A DNA stretch of 64,000 nt from Pisaster brevispinus (Eukaryota; Echinodermata; Asteroidea; Forcipulatida; Asteriidae). Positions 25,801 through 40,800 of this stretch are shown piece after piece. Location: NCBI GenBank assembly GCA_023634235.1, contig JAMKCF010000002.1:7572722-7636721 (forward strand). The letters are read 5' to 3'. A program made the translations under genes and the position numbers. The notes under the pieces are model-generated. The model searched no databases, was not told the origin of the DNA, and saw nothing but the letters and a program-made list of their open reading frames with translations. Each line of letters opens with the position of its first letter. The first letter of the stretch is position 1.

Positions 25801-28800
25801 CAAACTGTTAAATGTTGTTTCTGTGAAGGACAAAGAGTTGATGACGGGAGCAGGATTAGGAATGATCCACTACCTAGACTGGGTTCTGTTTGATGACAGT
25901 AGCACTCTCCATGCTGATCAGGTAAATCACTGTGGCTTGGATTCACAATACCTTGAATGTCTCTGGAGATTAACTAGTTCATTGCTAGCTTCAGATAACA
26001 TGGATGACCTTGTCATCAATATGATAGATGTGGTCATACTTAATTGACATACTTCATGTGCAAGCCACCAGTTGTATGTAACACTAGAAAAGAGCAACAA
26101 ACAGCAGCCCCAGTGCATGTGCATGAGCAATGCATACTCCAATGCAAAGTTGTTCTGAAAAAGTTGAACACACTCAAATGGAGTGAATTTCCCCTTTTCT
26201 TTGCACTTCATATTAACTCCTTCATTAAGTATGAAACAGCAGTCAGGCAGACAACCAACCAAGAGAAGCATTTCTTAAAACATGAATATGAAGTTTCATC
26301 AAACTGAAATGATACAATAAAAGGTTTTTTTCTCTATTAAATAACATACTGCTAAGGCAACTGCTGACATGATTCTGAAGTACTTTGTCTCTCTGGGCCC
26401 TCAACATTGCAGTCAAGTTGTTCTATTCTCCAAGATTGCAGACCAACTCAGCCCAGATAAAACCCTGAGTGTTTTGATTAAAGTCAAAGATACACACCAA
26501 CCAGGCCACCAGTGAGTAACATTCATCTTCTTCATTGCTTATTATTTCAAAGTTACAAGATTGTGTTTACAGGGTTGCTGATTGATAACACCAATATGAA
26601 GAAAAGAAGTTAACATATATGCAGGACTTTTCTTTTACCTAAAAATTGGGCAGGTATTCCCTCACACACACTGTAGGTGCTGACTGTGATAAGGCTGAGT
26701 GTCACACACACTGTGTGTGCTAATTGTGATAAGGCTGAGTGTCACACACACTGTGTGCTAATTGTGATAAGGCTGAGTGTCACACACACTGTGTGTGCTA
26801 ATTGTGATAAGGCTGAGTGTCACACACGCTGAGTGTCACACACACTGTGTGTGCTAACTGCTAAGGCTGAGTGTCACACACACTGTGTGTGCTAACTGTG
26901 ATAAGGTTGAGTGTCACACACACACTGTGTGTGCTAACTGTGATAAGGTTGAGTGTCACACACACACTGTGTGTGCTAACTGTGATAAGACTGAGTGTTC
27001 CGCACAATGCATTCATTGTATTATTACAAATACACTTTTCAAATTACAACAAGTCAACAGATACAGCGCCACTAGGTGGGATAGCACCAACATTTATTAT
27101 CCTTATTATCCTAATTGTACTCCGATTTTACTGTAGCACTGTAGCAGCTGTAATGTCATCACAAGGGTTGTTCTTTTATTCTTCATTGGTTTCCCTTTCA
27201 GAATGTATTTTTGTATTAAAAAAAACACGAATGGATAAAAATAAACAAAATATTTTATACTTAAAATCTTGGTATCCAAATTATTCTTCAAAGACTCAAA
27301 TTCCTAAAAAGATCTTTATACAATATTTGTTGACACCTTTTGGTTATTCACTTCAAAGTGTCAGAAAATGTATGTAGTCGAGGAGATGTTTGTCAATTAA
27401 ACTTTTTATTTAATGACTTGTCTTTTTGTCAAAGAATAGTGTAAAGACAAGGTGTCCATGTTCTTGCAATCTAGCAGGTCTCAATTTTAAAAAGAAAAAA
27501 AAGTGGTATTTTCATTGATTATTATTATCAACATATCAACTCCACTTATAGAGAAATAAATAGGTTTTTCTATTTTTATTTCAGTGTGAACTTTGTTGGA
27601 TGCCCTCAATCTTATACGTAAGTCCTTCCTTTTATTTCTAGTTAATATGGACCATTTTCCTAAATCTAGAATGTACTCAGCAGTGAGCAATCATTTACTG
27701 TTAACTTGTTATTTATATCTGCTAAATCTCTCTAATTGTATCATCAGTATTTATCCTCAAACTGATCATTAAACATGATACAAATCACTCATTTAATTAA
27801 AGGCAACCATTAGTCTTCTCTAGTAAAAAATCCACTGGAAGATATTGAGAGATGAGTTACCAGTTGATAAATGATTATACTAGATGGTGTAACTTGGATC
27901 GGCTGGCTATGTGTGAGGTGTATCTACGATTGGGTGACTTGGAACAAGCAGGGTCCACCCTATGTACTCTCTCGGCAGAAGAAATTACTCAGCTATGTAC
28001 ACAGCATTCAGCTTTACTTTTACAGGCAGAGGATCAATTCTCACATTTAGCTCAGGTAATGAAGGCAAAGCCTCTTCACATTACAGAGTGCCATATCAAC
28101 ACTGTTTTCACGAAGAGGCAGTTCTGAAAAAAAATCACACATTTTGGCAAATCAGTGTTTTTACATATTTTTGATGTTATTAGTGACATCAATGTTTTCT
28201 CCAAGTTTCAAGTGCTAAATCGGTGTATTTGTCTAATTTCACTAATTAGCACAAGGACCATTTTACCAAACTCTGACTTTTGCGTTTTCACGAACAGCCA
28301 CATTTAGATTTGCCATTTTCTACGCGATGCCCAAAACGACTACTCTGAGTTTTGAGTTTTCACAAAGAGGCAATTTGTGTGACCTAGATAAATGTTAACG
28401 TTTAATGGCAAACAGTGTTGAAAATAATGATTTCTAAAATAGTTTAACTTCAACTTTTAACTTCTAAGCTTGGCTGCATGGGCAAAATTGCCTATTCGTG
28501 AAAACAGTGACGATATATTGAGGCCATCAACAATTAGTTTAAATTCACATGTACATTTGGGATAAGTGTGTCATATATTGAGGCCAGCACATGTATATTG
28601 GGATTGATTGGAATTGTAGTCATCTGGTCATAAAAGTTCTAAGTCTAAGATAAGTAATGTAAGAAATTGCTCAAGGAAAGTGTGACATTGCATGTAAGTT
28701 TGCATCAATTGATATTTGTTATACACTTTCTTCATTAACTACATGCAACCGTATCGAAGGATTTTAAACATTTAGCATAGAACACACTTTAGTAAAATCC

Positions 28801-31800
28801 AATTGTGAAAAGCTTCACTTAAGTCATCTCTGATTTTAAAATGTGATTTTAATGTTGAGTAATTGATTGCATGCATTTATTGAATGTAGTTGATACGCCA
28901 GCAGGAGCCAGAAAGCCTTCTGATTGCTCTTGTGCAACTCATCGATGAAAACACTGTATCTCTACAAACTTGCATCAAACTGTTAAAGGTATGGAGGAGG
29001 CTGTTGAAGTTACTAAAAGTACACAATTGAAGTCACAAATAGAAAATTTGTTTCTTTAGTTGTCACAGTAAAATTGTGGTTTTGAGAATCCATACTTAGA
29101 TGGGTTGTAGTTTGATAATTTAATTGTACATCACTTCTTGTTGTAATCTCTTCAATGCTGGTTAGAGTGTTGGATCAGTTTGACATAAATCATATAACAA
29201 TGAGGTGTAAGTGCACAAGTATTGCAATCTCAGCATCCATTTGAAATCCAAAAGTTTGTTATCACTTCCAGAGTAATTGGCTTGTCCAAATTGAAAATAA
29301 TAGTATTGAATTAATACTTGGAGCCGATGAAATAAAAAGCAATTGATGTTGACTTTTGAATTGACATATGTGAAACCAATGATGTGTTGGTAATTTTGTT
29401 GTTTTATGATTTCCAAAAATGATATGTTATTTCTTAGGATGAGAAAGAACAGTTGAGTTCAGCAGCAAACAGTCATTTGAAACGATTCCTGGAGGAGTTA
29501 GTGTTTACCAAGCATCGTCATAGAGTACTCCATGGAGCTACGGTGAGTGACAACAAGCATCAATTAGGATTTCAATTGTAAGATGGCACTCATCATAAAC
29601 AGCATTTCCAATACCCATATGAACACAACTCCTCTTGACAAAACTTGCATATCCCACATGCCTTGGGACCCCTTTATGCAACCTACATATTTTTGTCCTC
29701 ATAGTAAAAGCCTTGATTTTATACTACAATTTGATCCAAAGCTTAATAGAAGAAAATCCTTCAGATGGACCAAGTTTAGCTCTTGTGGAGAATCACTAGA
29801 CCCAATCGATGTAATTTTGCATCAAAGGAAAAACCATGCAGTCTCTGTTCCAAAACAGCTTGTTGAAAGTGATAGGTTGTTATGGCACAACAACTTATTC
29901 AACAAACTTCAATTTTGTCTTTCTTTACAATAACAAGACCCAACATCAGTTGCTCCATCCAGCATTCCAACTGTGCAGTGAGTTTCTGTTTGGCTGAGTG
30001 GTTTCTTCCCTGCCTTTCACCTCTGTGGACCCTGGTTCGTGTTTTGGACCGCAGCCTTGCATGTGGATTGGGTTTTCGTCCCACCCCAATTGCATGGATT
30101 TTCCCTATTGGTCCCTTCGTTTTATTACCAGAAAGATATCATACTTGCAAAATTAATATTTCTCTGCCTACTTTTCCTCAATATTCACTTTGCCACACAA
30201 AGCCGACTGGTCATTCGGCACGGATTTTGTTGATGCAGTCATGGAGGATTCTGGCTACTTCTAAGAGACTAAGTACATCATCCTAATGCAAATCACACAA
30301 TCCAATATTTGGAAATGACACGAGATTCAGATACTGGCCTTTTTGTCTCAAATAAATTATTCCAGAGATTATGCACCTGTTATTGAACATAATCTCCCTT
30401 TCTTGTTCACATCAAAGACATACTGTGTTCAGACACTGGCCCTTAAGCTGTTAAGACCAAGATTTGATGATACTTTCAATATTCCTCTGTTAAACTGTTG
30501 CAAGCATGCAAAGTTTTCCTGCTCTACTCTCGCCTGTAGAAGCTGTTCATCCTTCAGTTTCACTTACTACTCCTTTACAGACATTTTGATATATCAGTGT
30601 TTTCTGTTGTTGTATTAACAGGAATTGTTGTTTGCTATATATTTTGAGAGGATGAAGAAGGGAATGTCCAAAGGAGTTCCCTTGCGACACTCATCAAGAC
30701 ACACCCATATTGTAAGTACACACAGATATATGTCAATATCAATGTAGTAATGCTACCACATTGATTATTGGAATAAATTATATTCAGGCATTACTTCAGG
30801 GATTAGTATATTTAGAACAATCATAAATCACTTTCATGTTTTATTACTATCCGCATGGCCCTCTACCACTAATGGCAAAAACTTACTGCAAGAGAACAAG
30901 TTTGGTTACACACAATCAAAACAGATTCAAACACGTTTTAATTAATGTTTCCAACATAACTGATTTACCTTCTAGTTTTCAGGTGGAGGTTGTTATTCTA
31001 AGAGGCCAGAGTGGTTAGACTTTCTTGCTCCTTTCCAAGGTAATTAATTTGATTGTTATCCTCAGAAATAAAAGGAAATATAAGCTTAAAATGTATAACA
31101 CTTGATTGTAATTGAAAGAAGAACACATATGAACAGTTTCTAACCTCTGAATTAATTCTTGTTTATGTCAATAGAAATTTGTTCAAAAAACTACCAGTGA
31201 CTATCACAGTAAAGCACAAACATTTTTAAATGTGCACCATCCTCTTAAAATATAAGCAGGTAATGGCTGTATTCTTGAAAGTGTAGATCTATTATGGAGA
31301 AAATGTTCCCAGTACAGTGGAACTAGTTATTATTTGGGTTCCTCGGTGCAATTTGATCAAAAGAATATAATGAAATGACATTTGTGGACACTCTAGATTT
31401 TTCAACCTGGTTGATTTTGGTTTCTTACCTGGTATCATGGAGTAACAACAGAACAAGAGCAGTATATGACCAAAAGTTTGATCATCAGTTAAAATAACTG
31501 AAATGTGCAAACTAGAAATAAATTCACTGTTCCATTAATCAATAATGTATCATACATCTGTACCTTTAATTTCAATGAGGCAACTAGTGGTTGTACCTTG
31601 TACCTTGGGGTGTGTTTTTTTTTACATTTTTCATTTTTACCACAAATTGATTAAAAATAATTTGTAAAACACAAGCACTGTCTCAAAATATTAATGTTCT
31701 TTTTGTGGCTGATATTTCTGGCTGTGTTCCTGCTGTGGATTTCCAGGAACGGAAGCTTTGACATTCAAGTGCTTTCAGCAAGCAGCTCTGGTTGTCCCAA

Positions 31801-34800
31801 GTATGCCTAGACGTGCTAGGAGTTATTCTGATCGCTCCCAGATACCCATCCTTGGAAAATTTGGGGGAGGTCAAAGGTCAAGTGGAACTGAACTGCCACG
31901 ACAAAGTGCAGCAGGGGCTGAAGGGAAAGAAGAAGAAATAGTATGTCCATGCTGCTGTTGTAATGAGGATCTACTTGCTATTCAGGTAAGCATAGTCATT
32001 TACATATTTCTTAAGCTTCATAGAATAAAGTTAAGTTTAGGTGCTTCTTAATGTCAAATCTCTCATAAAATACTGGCTTGTCATCTTATCATACATGTAA
32101 TATAAGGAGCAAGGACTCAGGAGTTGCAGGTCTTTGTCATCTTATCATACATGTAATATAAGGAACAAGGACTCAGGAGTTGCAGGTCTTTGTCATCTTA
32201 TCATACATGTAATATAAGGAACAAGGACTCGGGAGATGCAGGTCTTTGTCATCTTATCATACATGTAATATAAGGAACAAGGACTCAGGAGTTGCAGGTC
32301 TTTGTCATCTTATCATACATGTAATATAAGGAACAAGGACTCAGGAGTTGCAGGTCTTTGTCATCTTATCATACATGTAATATAAGGAACAAGGACTCAG
32401 GAGTTGCAGGTCTTTGTCATCTTATCATACATGTAATATAAGGAACAAGGACTCAGGAGTTGCAGGTCTTTGTCATCTTATCATACATGTAATATAAGGA
32501 ACAAGGACTCGGGAGTTGCAGGTCTTTGTCATCTTATCATACATGTAATATAAGGAACAAGAACTCAGGAGTTGCAGGTCTTTGTCATCTTATCATACAT
32601 GTAATATAAGGAGCAAGAACTCAGGAGATGCAGGTCTTTGTCATCTTATCATACATGTAATATAAGGAACAAGGACTCAGGAGATGCAGGTCTTTGTCAT
32701 CTTATCATACATGTAATATAAGGAACAAGGACTCGGGAGATGCAGGTCTTTGTCATCTTATCATACATGTAATATAAGGAACAAGGACTCGGGAGATGCA
32801 GGTCTTTGTCATCTTATCATACATGTAATATAAGGAACAAGGACTCAGGAGTTGCAGGTCTTTGTCATCTTATCATACATGTAATATAAGGAACAAGGAC
32901 TCGGGAGATGCAGGTCTTTGTCATCTTATCATACATGTAATATAAGGAACAAGGACTCGGGAGATGCAGGTCTTTGTCATCTTATCATACATGTAATATA
33001 AGGAACAAGGACTCGGGAGATGCAGGTCTTTGTCATCTTATCATACATGTAATATAAGGAGCAAGGACTCGGGAGATGCAGGTCTTTGTCATCTTATCAT
33101 ACATGTAATATAAGGAACAAGGACTCAGGAGATGCAGGTCTTTGTCATCTTATCATACATGTAATATAAGGAACAAGGACTCGGGAGATGCAGGTCTTTG
33201 TCATCTTATCATACATGTAATATAAGGAACAAGGACTCGGGAGATGCAGGTCTTTGTCATCTTATCATACATGTAATATAAGGAACAAGGACTCGGGAGA
33301 TGCAGGTCTTTGTCATCTTATCATACATGTAATATAAGGAGCAAGGACTCGGGAGATGCAGGTCTTTGTCATCTTATCATACATGTAATATAAGGAACAA
33401 GGACTCAGGAGTTGCAGGTCTTTGTCATCTTATCATACATGTAATATAAGGAACAAGGACTCGGGAGATGCAGGTCTTTGTCATCTTATCATACATGTAA
33501 TATAAGGAACAAGGACTCAGGAGTTGCAGGTCTTTGTCATCTTATCATACATGTAATATAAGGAACAAGGACTCAGGAGATGCAGGTCTTTGTCATCTTA
33601 TCATACATGTAATATAAGGAGCAAGGACTCAGGAGATGCAGGTCTTTGTCATCTTATCATACATGTAATATAAGGAGCAAGGACTCGGGAGATGCAGGTC
33701 TTTGTCATCTTATCATACATGTAATATAAGGAACAAGGACTCAGGAGTTGCAGGTCTTTGTCATCTTATCATACATGTAATATAAGGAACAAGGACTCAG
33801 GAGTTGCAGGTCTTTGTCATCTTATCATACATGTAATATAAGGAACAAGGACTCAGGAGTTGCAGGTCTTTGTCATCTTATCATACATGTAATATAAGGA
33901 ACAAGGACTCAGGAGTTGCAGGTCTTTGTCATCTTATCATACATGTAATATAAGGAACAAGGACTCAGGAGTTGCAGGTCTTTGTCATCTTATCATACAT
34001 GTAATATAAGGAACAAGGACTCAGGAGATGCAGGTCTTTGTCATCTTATCATACATGTAATATAAGGAGCAAGGACTCAAGAGTTGCAGGTCTTTGTCAT
34101 CTTATCATACATGTAATATAAGGAGCAAGGACTCAGGAGTTGCAGGTCTTTGTCATCTTATCATACATGTAATATAAGGAACAAGGACTCAGGAGTTGCA
34201 GGTCTTTGTCATCTTATCATACATGTAATATAAGGAACAAGGACTCGGGAGATGCAGGTCTTTGTCATCTTATCATACATGTAATATAAATAGCAAGGAC
34301 TCGGGAGATGCAGGTCTTTGTCATCTTATCATACATGTAATATAAGGAACAAGGACTCAGGAGTTGCAGGTCTTTGTCATCTTATCATACATGTAATATA
34401 AGGAGCAAGGACTCAGGAGTTGCAGGTCTTTGTCATCTTATCATACATGTAATATAAGGAACAAGGACTCAGGAGTTGCAGGTCTTTGTCATCTTATCAT
34501 ACATGTAATATAAGGAACAAGGACTCGGGAGATGCAGGTCTTTGTCATCTTATCATACATGTAATATAAGGAGCAAGGACTCGGGAGATGCAGGTCTTTG
34601 TCATCTTATCATACATGTAATATAAGGAACAAGGACTCAGGAGATGCAGGTCTTTGTCATCTTATCATACATGTAATATAAGGAGCAAGGACTCAGGAGT
34701 TGCAGGTCTTTGTCATCTTATCATACATGTAATATAAGGAACAAGGACTCGGGAGATGCAGGTCTTTGTCATCTTATCATACATGTAATATAAGGAGCAA

Positions 34801-37800
34801 GGACTCAGGAGTTGCAGGTCTTTGTCATCTTATCATACATGTAATATAAGGAACAAGGACTCGGGAGATGCAGGTCTTTGTCATCTTATCATACATGTAA
34901 TATAAGGAGCAAGGACTCAGGAGATGCAGGTCTTTTTCATCTTATCATACATGTAATATAAGGAACAAGGACTCAAGAGTTGCAGGTCTTTGTCATCTTA
35001 TCATACATGTAATATAAGGAGCAAGGACTCAGGAGTTGCAGGTCTTTGTCATCTTATCATACATGTAATATAAGGAACAAGGACTCAGGAGATGCAGGTC
35101 TTTGTCATCTTATCATACATGTAATATAAGGAACAAGGACTCAGGAGTTGCAGGTCTTTGTCATCTTATCATACATGTAATATAAGGAGCAAGGACTCAG
35201 GAGATGCAGGTCTTTTTCATCTTATCATACATGTAATATAAGGAACAAGGACTCAAGAGTTGCAGGTCTTTGTCATCTTATCATACATGTAATATAAGGA
35301 GCAAGGACTCAGGAGTTGCAGGTCTTTGTCATCTTATCATACATGTAATATAAGGAACAAGGACTCAGGAGATGCAGGTCTTTGTCATCTTATCATACAT
35401 GTAATATAAGGAACAAGGACTCAGGAGTTGCAGGTCTTTGTCATCTTATCATACATGTAATATAAGGAACAAGGACTCGGGAGATGCAGGTCTTTGTCAT
35501 CTTATCATACATGTAATATAAGGAACAAGGACTCGGGAGTTGCAGGTCTTTGTCATCTTATCATACATGTAATATAAGGAGCAAGGACTCGGGAGATGCA
35601 GGTCTTTGTCATCTTATCATACATGTAATATAAGGAGCAAGGACTCAGGAGATGCAGGTCTTTGTCATCTTATCATACATGTAATATAAGGAACAAGGAC
35701 TCAGGAGATGCAGGTCTTTGTCATCTTATCATACATGTAATATAAGGAACAAGGACTCGGGAGTTGCAGGTCTTTGTCATCTTATCATACATGTAATATA
35801 AGGAGCAAGGACTCGGGAGATGCAGGTCTTTGTCATCTTATCATACATGTAATATAAGGAACAAGGACTCGGGAGATGCAGGTCTTTGTCATCTTATCAT
35901 ACATGTAATATAAATAGCAAGGACTCGGGAGATGCAGGTCTTTGTCATCTTATCATACATGTAATATAAGGAACAAGGACTCAGGAGTTGCAGGTCTTTG
36001 TCATCTTATCATACATGTAATATAAGGAGCAAGGACTCAGGAGTTGCAGGTCTTTGTCATCTTATCATACATGTAATATAAGGAACAAGGACTCAGGAGT
36101 TGCAGGTCTTTGTCATCTTATCATACATGTAATATAAGGAACAAGGACTCAGGAGATGCAGGTCTTTGTCATCTTATCATACATGTAATATAAGGAGCAA
36201 GGACTCGGGAGATGCAGGTCTTTGTCATCTTATCATACATGTAATATAAGGAACAAGGACTCAGGAGTTGCAGGTCTTTGTCATCTTATCATACATGTAA
36301 TATAAGGAGCAAGGACTCGGGAGATGCAGGTCTTTGTCATCTTATCATACATGTAATATAAGGAACAAGGACTCAGGAGATGCAGGTCTTTGTCATCTTA
36401 TCATACATGTAATATAAGGAACAAGGACTCGGGAGATGCAGGTCTTTGTCATCTTATCATACATGTAATATAAGGAACAAGGACTCGGGAGATGCAGGTC
36501 TTTGTCATCTTATCATACATGTAATATAAGGAACAAGGACTCGGGAGATGCAGGTCTTTGTCATCTTATCATACATGTAATATAAGGAGCAAGGACTCGG
36601 GAGATGCAGGTCTTTGTCATCTTATCATACATGTAATATAAGGAACAAGGACTCGGGAGATGCAGGTCTTTGTCATCTTATCATACATGTAATATAAGGA
36701 ACAAGGACTCGGGAGATGCAGGTCTTTGTCATCTTATCATACATGTAATATAAGGAACAAGGACTCGGGAGATGCAGGTCTTTGTCATCTTATCATACAT
36801 GTAATATAAGGAACAAGGACTCGGGAGATGCAGGTCTTTGTCATCTTATCATACATGTAATATAAGGAACAAGGACTCGGGAGTTGCAGGTCTTTGTCAT
36901 CTTATCATACATGTAATATAAGGAGCAAGGACTCGGGAGATGCAGGTCTTTGTCATCTTATCATACATGTAATATAAGGAACAAGGACTCGGGAGATGCA
37001 GGTCTTTGTCATCTTATCATACATGTAATATAAGGAACAAGGACTCAGGAGTTGCAGGTCTTTGTCATCTTATCATACATGTAATATAAGGAACAAGGAC
37101 TCGGGAGATGCAGGTCTTTGTCATCTTATCATACATGTAATATAAGGAGCAAGGACTCAGGAGTTGCAGGTCTTTGTCATCTTATCATACATGTAATATA
37201 AGGAACAAGGACTCGGGAGATGCAGGTCTTTGTCATCTTATCATACATGTAATATAAGGAACAAGGACTCGGGAGATGCAGGTCTTTGTCATCTTATCAT
37301 ACATGTAATATAAGGAGCAAGGACTCAGGAGTTGCAGGTCTTTGTCATCTTATCATACATGTAATATAAGGAACAAGGACTCGGGAGATGCAGGTCTTTG
37401 TCATCTTATCATACATGTAATATAAGGAACAAGGACTCAGGAGTTGCAGGTCTTTGTCATCTTATCATACATGTAATATAAGGAACAAGGACTCGGGAGA
37501 TGCAGGTCTTTGTCATCTTATCATACATGTAATATAAGGAACAAGGACTCGGGAGATGCAGGTCTTTGTCATCTTATCATACATGTAATATAAGGAACAA
37601 GGACTCGGGAGATGCAGGTCTTTGTCATCTTATCATACATGTAATATAAGGAACAAGGACTCGGGAGATGCAGGTCTTTGTCATCTTATCATACATGTAA
37701 TATAAGGAACAAGGACTCGGGAGATGCAGGTCTTTGTCATCTTATCATACATGTAATATAAGGAACAAGGACTCGGGAGATGCAGGTCTTTGTCATCTTA

Positions 37801-40800
37801 TCATACATGTAATATAAGGAGCAAGGACTCAGGAGTTGCAGGTCTTTGTCATCTTATCATACATGTAATATAAGGAACAAGGACTCGGGAGTTGCAGGTC
37901 TTTGTCATCTTATCATACATGTAATATAAGGAACAAGGACTCAGGAGTTGCAGGTCTTTGTCATCTTATCATACATGTAATATAAGGAACAAGGACTCGG
38001 GAGATGCAGGTCTTTGTCATCTTATCATACATGTAATATAAGGAACAAGGACTCAGGAGTTGCAGGTCTTTGTCATCTTATCATACATGTAATATAAGGA
38101 ACAAGGACTCGGGAGATGCAGGTCTTTGTCATCTTATCATACATGTAATATAAGGAACAAGGACTCGGGAGTTGCAGGTCTTTGTCATCTTATCATACAT
38201 GTAATATAAGGAACAAGGACTCAGGAGTTGCAGGTCTTTGTCATCTTATCATACATGTAATATAAGGAACAAGGACTCGGGAGATGCAGGTCTTTGTCAT
38301 CTTATCATACATGTAATATAAGGAACAAGGACTCGGGAGTTGCAGGTCTTTGTCATCTTATCATACATGTAATATAAGGAACAAGGACTCAGGAGTTGCA
38401 GGTCTTTGTCATCTTATCATACATGTAATATAAGGAACAAGGACTCGGGAGATGCAGGTCTTTGTCATCTTATCATACATGTAATATAAGGAACAAGGAC
38501 TCGGGAGTTGCAGGTCTTTGTCATCTTATCATACATGTAATATAAGGAGCAAGGACTCAGGAGATGCAGGTCTTTGTCATCTTATCATACATGTAATATA
38601 AGGAACAAGGACTCGGGAGATGCAGGTCTTTGTCATCTTATCATACATGTAATATAAGGAGCAAGGACTCAGGAGTTGCAGGTCTTTGTCATCTTATCAT
38701 ACATGTAATATAAGGAACAAGGACTCGGGAGATGCAGGTCTTTGTCATCTTATCATACATGTAATATAAGGAACAAGGACTCAGGAGTTGCAGGTCTTTG
38801 TCATCTTATCATACATGTAATATAAGGAACAAGGACTCAGGAGTTGCAGGTCTTTGTCATCTTATCATACATGTAATATAAGGAACAAGGACTCAGGAGA
38901 TGCAGGTCTTTGTCATCTTATCATACATGTAATATAAGGAGCAAGGACTCGGGAGTTGCAGGTCTTTGTCATCTTATCATACATGTAATATAAGGAACAA
39001 GGACTCGGGAGATGCAGGTCTTTGTCATCTTATCATACATGTAATATAAGGAACAAGGACTCGGGAGATGCAGGTCTTTGTCATCTTATCATACATGTAA
39101 TATAAGGAGCAAGGACTCAGGAGTTGCAGGTCTTTGTCATCTTATCATACATGTAATATAAGGAACAAGGACTCGGGAGATGCAGGTCTTTGTCATCTTA
39201 TCATACATGTAATATAAGGAACAAGGACTCGGGAGATGCAGGTCTTTGTCATCTTATCATACATGTAATATAAGGAACAAGGACTCGGGAGATGCAGGTC
39301 TTTGTCATCTTATCATACATGTAATATAAGGAACAAGGACTCAGGAGATGCAGGTCTTTGTCATCTTATCATACATGTAATATAAGGAGCAAGGACTCAG
39401 GAGATGCAGGTCTTTGTCATCTTATCATACATGTAATATAAGGAACAAGGACTCAGGAGTTGCAGGTCTTTGTCATCTTATCATACATGTAATATAAGGA
39501 ACAAGGACTCGGGAGTTGCAGGTCTTTGTCATCTTATCATACATGTAATATAAGGAACAAGGACTCAGGAGATGCAGGTCTTTGTCATCTTATCATACAT
39601 GTAATATAAGGAACAAGGACTCAGGAGATGCAGGTCTTTGTCATCTTATCATACATGTAATATAAGGAACAAGGACTCAGGAGATGCGGGTCTTTGTCAT
39701 CTTATCATACATGTAATATAAGGAGCAAGGACTCAGGAGATGCAGGTCTTTGTCATCTTATCATACATGTAATATAAGGAACAAGGACTCGGGAGATGCA
39801 GGTCTTTGTCATCTTATCATACATGTAATATAAGGAACAAGGACTCAGGAGATGCAGGTCTTTGTCATCTTATCATACATGTAATATAAGGAACAAGGAC
39901 TCGGGAGATGCAGGTCTTTGTCATCTTATCATACATGTAATATAAGGAACAAGGACTCGGGAGATGCAGGTCTTTGTCATCTTATCATACATGTAATATA
40001 AGGAACAAGGACTCAGGAGATGCAGGTCTTTGTCATCTTATCATACATGTAATATAAGGAGCAAGGACTCAGGAGTTGCAGGTCTTTGTCATCTTATCAT
40101 ACATGTAATATAAGGAACAAGGACTCGGGAGTTGCAGGTCTTTGTCATCTTATCATACATGTAATATAAGGAACAAGGACTCAGGAGATGCAGGTCTTTG
40201 TCATCTTATCATACATGTAATATAAGGAGCAAGGACTCAGGAGTTGCAGGTCTTTGTCATCTTATCATACATGTAATATAAGGAACAAGGACTCGGGAGT
40301 TGCAGGTCTTTGTCATCTTATCATACATGTAATATAAGGAACAAGGACTCAGGAGATGCAGGTCTTTGTCATCTTATCATACATGTAATATAAGGAACAA
40401 GGACTCGGGAGTTGCAGGTCTTTGTCATCTTATCATACATGTAATATAAGGAACAAGGACTCAGGAGATGCAGGTCTTTGTCATCTTATCATACATGTAA
40501 TATAAGGAACAAGGACTCGGGAGTTGCAGGTCTTTGTCATCTTATCATACATGTAATATAAGGAACAAGGACTCGGGAGTTGCAGGTCTTTGTCATCTTA
40601 TCATACATGTAATATAAGGAACAAGGACTCAGGAGATGCAGGTCTTTGTCATCTTATCATACATGTAATATAAGGAACAAGGACTCGGGAGTTGCAGGTC
40701 TTTGTCATCTTATCATACATGTAATATAAGGAACAAGGACTCAGGAGATGCAGGTCTTTGTCATCTTATCATACATGTAATATAAGGAACAAGGACTCAG

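Noticed and set aside
26871..27377. 168-codon ORF with a THTLCVLTVIRLSV repeat
   Set aside because: Its first part is the 40-bp tandem repeat read in frame; the rest has no recognised domain and sits in an HPS3 intron.
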